A stretch of DNA of 7,381 nucleotides from Pseudomonadota bacterium (lineage in GTDB: Bacteria; Pseudomonadota; Alphaproteobacteria; Sphingomonadales; Sphingomonadaceae), in assembly GCA_023392555.1 (NCBI GenBank), contig JAEVYW010000124.1, forward strand, positions 1-7,381, read 5' to 3'. The translations under genes were made by a program, and so were the position numbers. The notes under the pieces were generated by a model that saw only the letters and a program-made list of their open reading frames with translations, had not been told where the DNA came from and did not search any database. This document shows positions 6,787 to 7,381 of the stretch, in pieces. Positions within the stretch are counted from its first letter, which is position 1. Each line of letters starts with the position of its first letter.

Positions 6787-7206
6787 TTGCTCCTCCACAT
6801 CGTCGCTCGCGGGAAGATCGGTCGATCGCCCGAGGCTGAGCTTGTGGACCGCTATCTCGAGCGGATCGCCTGGCCGACCAAGCTGACCGAGCTTGGTGAG
6901 CGGGCTCCGTCGCCGCCCGTGCCCGCGGGAGCCGTCACCGTCCTGCTCGACGAAAAGGGCAAGGCCTTGTCCTCCATGGAGCTTGCCCGGTCGCTCGAGC
7001 AGTGGCGGGACCGCGGCACGCGCGAAGTTCGCTTCGTCCTCGGTGCCGCGGATGGCCATTCCGACGAGGAGCGAGCGTCCGCCGACCTGCTGTTGTCCTT
7101 TGGTCCGGCAACCTGGCCGCACCTGCTCGCCCGCGCGATGCTTGCCGAGCAACTGTTCAGGGCGACATCGATCCTTGCGAACCACCCCTATCATCGCGAA
7201 GGTTAG
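6787..7206 (+). CDS. rlmH: 23S rRNA (pseudouridine1915-N3)-methyltransferase RlmH
   Basis: RlmH is a SPOUT-class methyltransferase that uses S-adenosylmethionine to methylate pseudouridine 1915 in helix 69 of 23S rRNA on the assembled 70S ribosome. The product has 139 residues, close to the 155 of E. coli. Typical blocks are the N-terminal MLLHIVARGK, LLDEKGKALSS at 53-63, the cofactor loop FVLGAADG at 83-90, TWPHLLARAMLAEQLFRA at 109-126 and the C-terminal HPYHREG at 133-139. In the cofactor loop the usual GG is GA, and the family Tyr in 'EQLYRA' is Phe. The TTG start at 6787 begins the conserved first strand; AAGGG overlapping the preceding stop codon (6779-6783) is the only, poorly spaced, ribosome site, so translational coupling across the 6-nt gap is likely. 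Confidence 0.95.
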   Translation: MLLHIVARGKIGRSPEAELVDRYLERIAWPTKLTELGERAPSPPVPAGAVTVLLDEKGKALSSMELARSLEQWRDRGTREVRFVLGAADGHSDEERASADLLLSFGPATWPHLLARAMLAEQLFRATSILANHPYHREG

Positions 7207-7209
7207 ACC

Positions 7210-7381
7210 GTGCCCAACCTCGCGCCGCCCGTCCTAGCGATCGCCGCCAGCTTGCTTGTCGCTGCGAGCGGCCCCGCGCCGCTTGAAGGGCAGCCGCTCG
7301 ACGTCAGTGCGCGGCAGGCCCTGAAGGAAGCGCAGGCCGCAGAGGCTCAGGTCGCCAGGCTACAGAAGGCGGCTGAGGCTT
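7210..7381 (+). CDS. EnvC-like peptidoglycan hydrolase activator / M23 family protein, N-terminus (partial)
   Basis: Only the first 57 codons are present. The GTG start at 7210 has GAAGG (7198-7202) with 7 nt spacing and follows the rlmH stop by 3 nt; the rlmH stop is in the same frame, so the start cannot be earlier. A hydrophobic segment at about 5-20 looks like a signal peptide, though without a positive charge at its N-terminus. From about residue 31 the sequence is Ala/Gln/Glu-rich with heptad spacing (ARQALKEAQAAEAQVARLQK), the start of a coiled coil. Family knowledge: in alphaproteobacteria rlmH is commonly followed by an EnvC-type protein, with a periplasmic coiled coil and a C-terminal LytM/M23 domain that activates amidases at the division site. 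The diagnostic LytM domain lies outside the window, so the name rests on position and coiled coil. Confidence 0.65.
   Translation, partial: MPNLAPPVLAIAASLLVAASGPAPLEGQPLDVSARQALKEAQAAEAQVARLQKAAEA

Noticed and set aside
6004..7194. 396-codon open frame on the minus strand opposite the serine hydrolase and rlmH
   Set aside because: It spans two genuine genes with conserved motifs and the intergenic gap; the translation looks like an antisense shadow.

Overview
The window reads as ordinary chromosome of a GC-rich alphaproteobacterium, most likely from the order Sphingomonadales. The support is the gene order (cpoB–tilS–ftsH, and nadD–rsfS–rlmH–envC-like), the close match of FtsH, RsfS and RlmH to alphaproteobacterial forms, a DUF3667-type membrane protein, and frequent TTG/GTG starts. 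No insertion sequence, phage gene, tRNA, rRNA or CRISPR array is visible.

Left part (1–3404): the 3' end of cpoB (ybgF, a Tol-Pal periplasmic TPR protein) is followed after 19 nt by tilS, which makes the lysidine of tRNA-Ile(CAU). A 253-nt non-coding stretch follows. It holds a C-rich, G-poor tract that may be a Rho-type end for tilS, three tandem TGACCTT heptamers, an extended -10 box, and a leader that can fold into two mutually exclusive hairpins just upstream of the ribosome binding site of ftsH. FtsH itself is complete (648 aa). It ends at a strong intrinsic terminator with a perfect 14-bp stem.

Middle (3338–4824): a small exported protein of unknown function starts at a TTG that overlaps the last base pair of the ftsH terminator. 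Its likely promoter and a pair of GTTCA repeats one helical turn apart also lie in or beside that terminator. Convergent to it, with only 3 nt between the stop codons, is a DUF3667-type membrane protein with an N-terminal four-cysteine zinc ribbon.

Right part (4884–7381): a tightly packed operon, divergent from the DUF3667 gene, encodes nadD (NAD synthesis), rsfS (ribosome silencing), a class A beta-lactamase-fold serine hydrolase, rlmH (23S rRNA methylation) and the start of an EnvC-like peptidoglycan hydrolase activator. The gaps are -20, 12, 6 and 3 nt. The core order is widespread in alphaproteobacteria; the serine hydrolase between rsfS and rlmH is the unusual member. It keeps the SxxK, SDN and KTG motifs, but has no glutamate where Glu166 of true class A beta-lactamases should be, and its segment between SxxK and SDN is about 19 residues short. 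It may therefore be a cell-wall enzyme or penicillin-binding protein rather than an efficient beta-lactamase.

I see no clearly new multi-gene system here. The points most worth following are the atypical beta-lactamase-fold protein, the ftsH upstream region, and the overlapped terminator/promoter/start between ftsH and the small exported protein.
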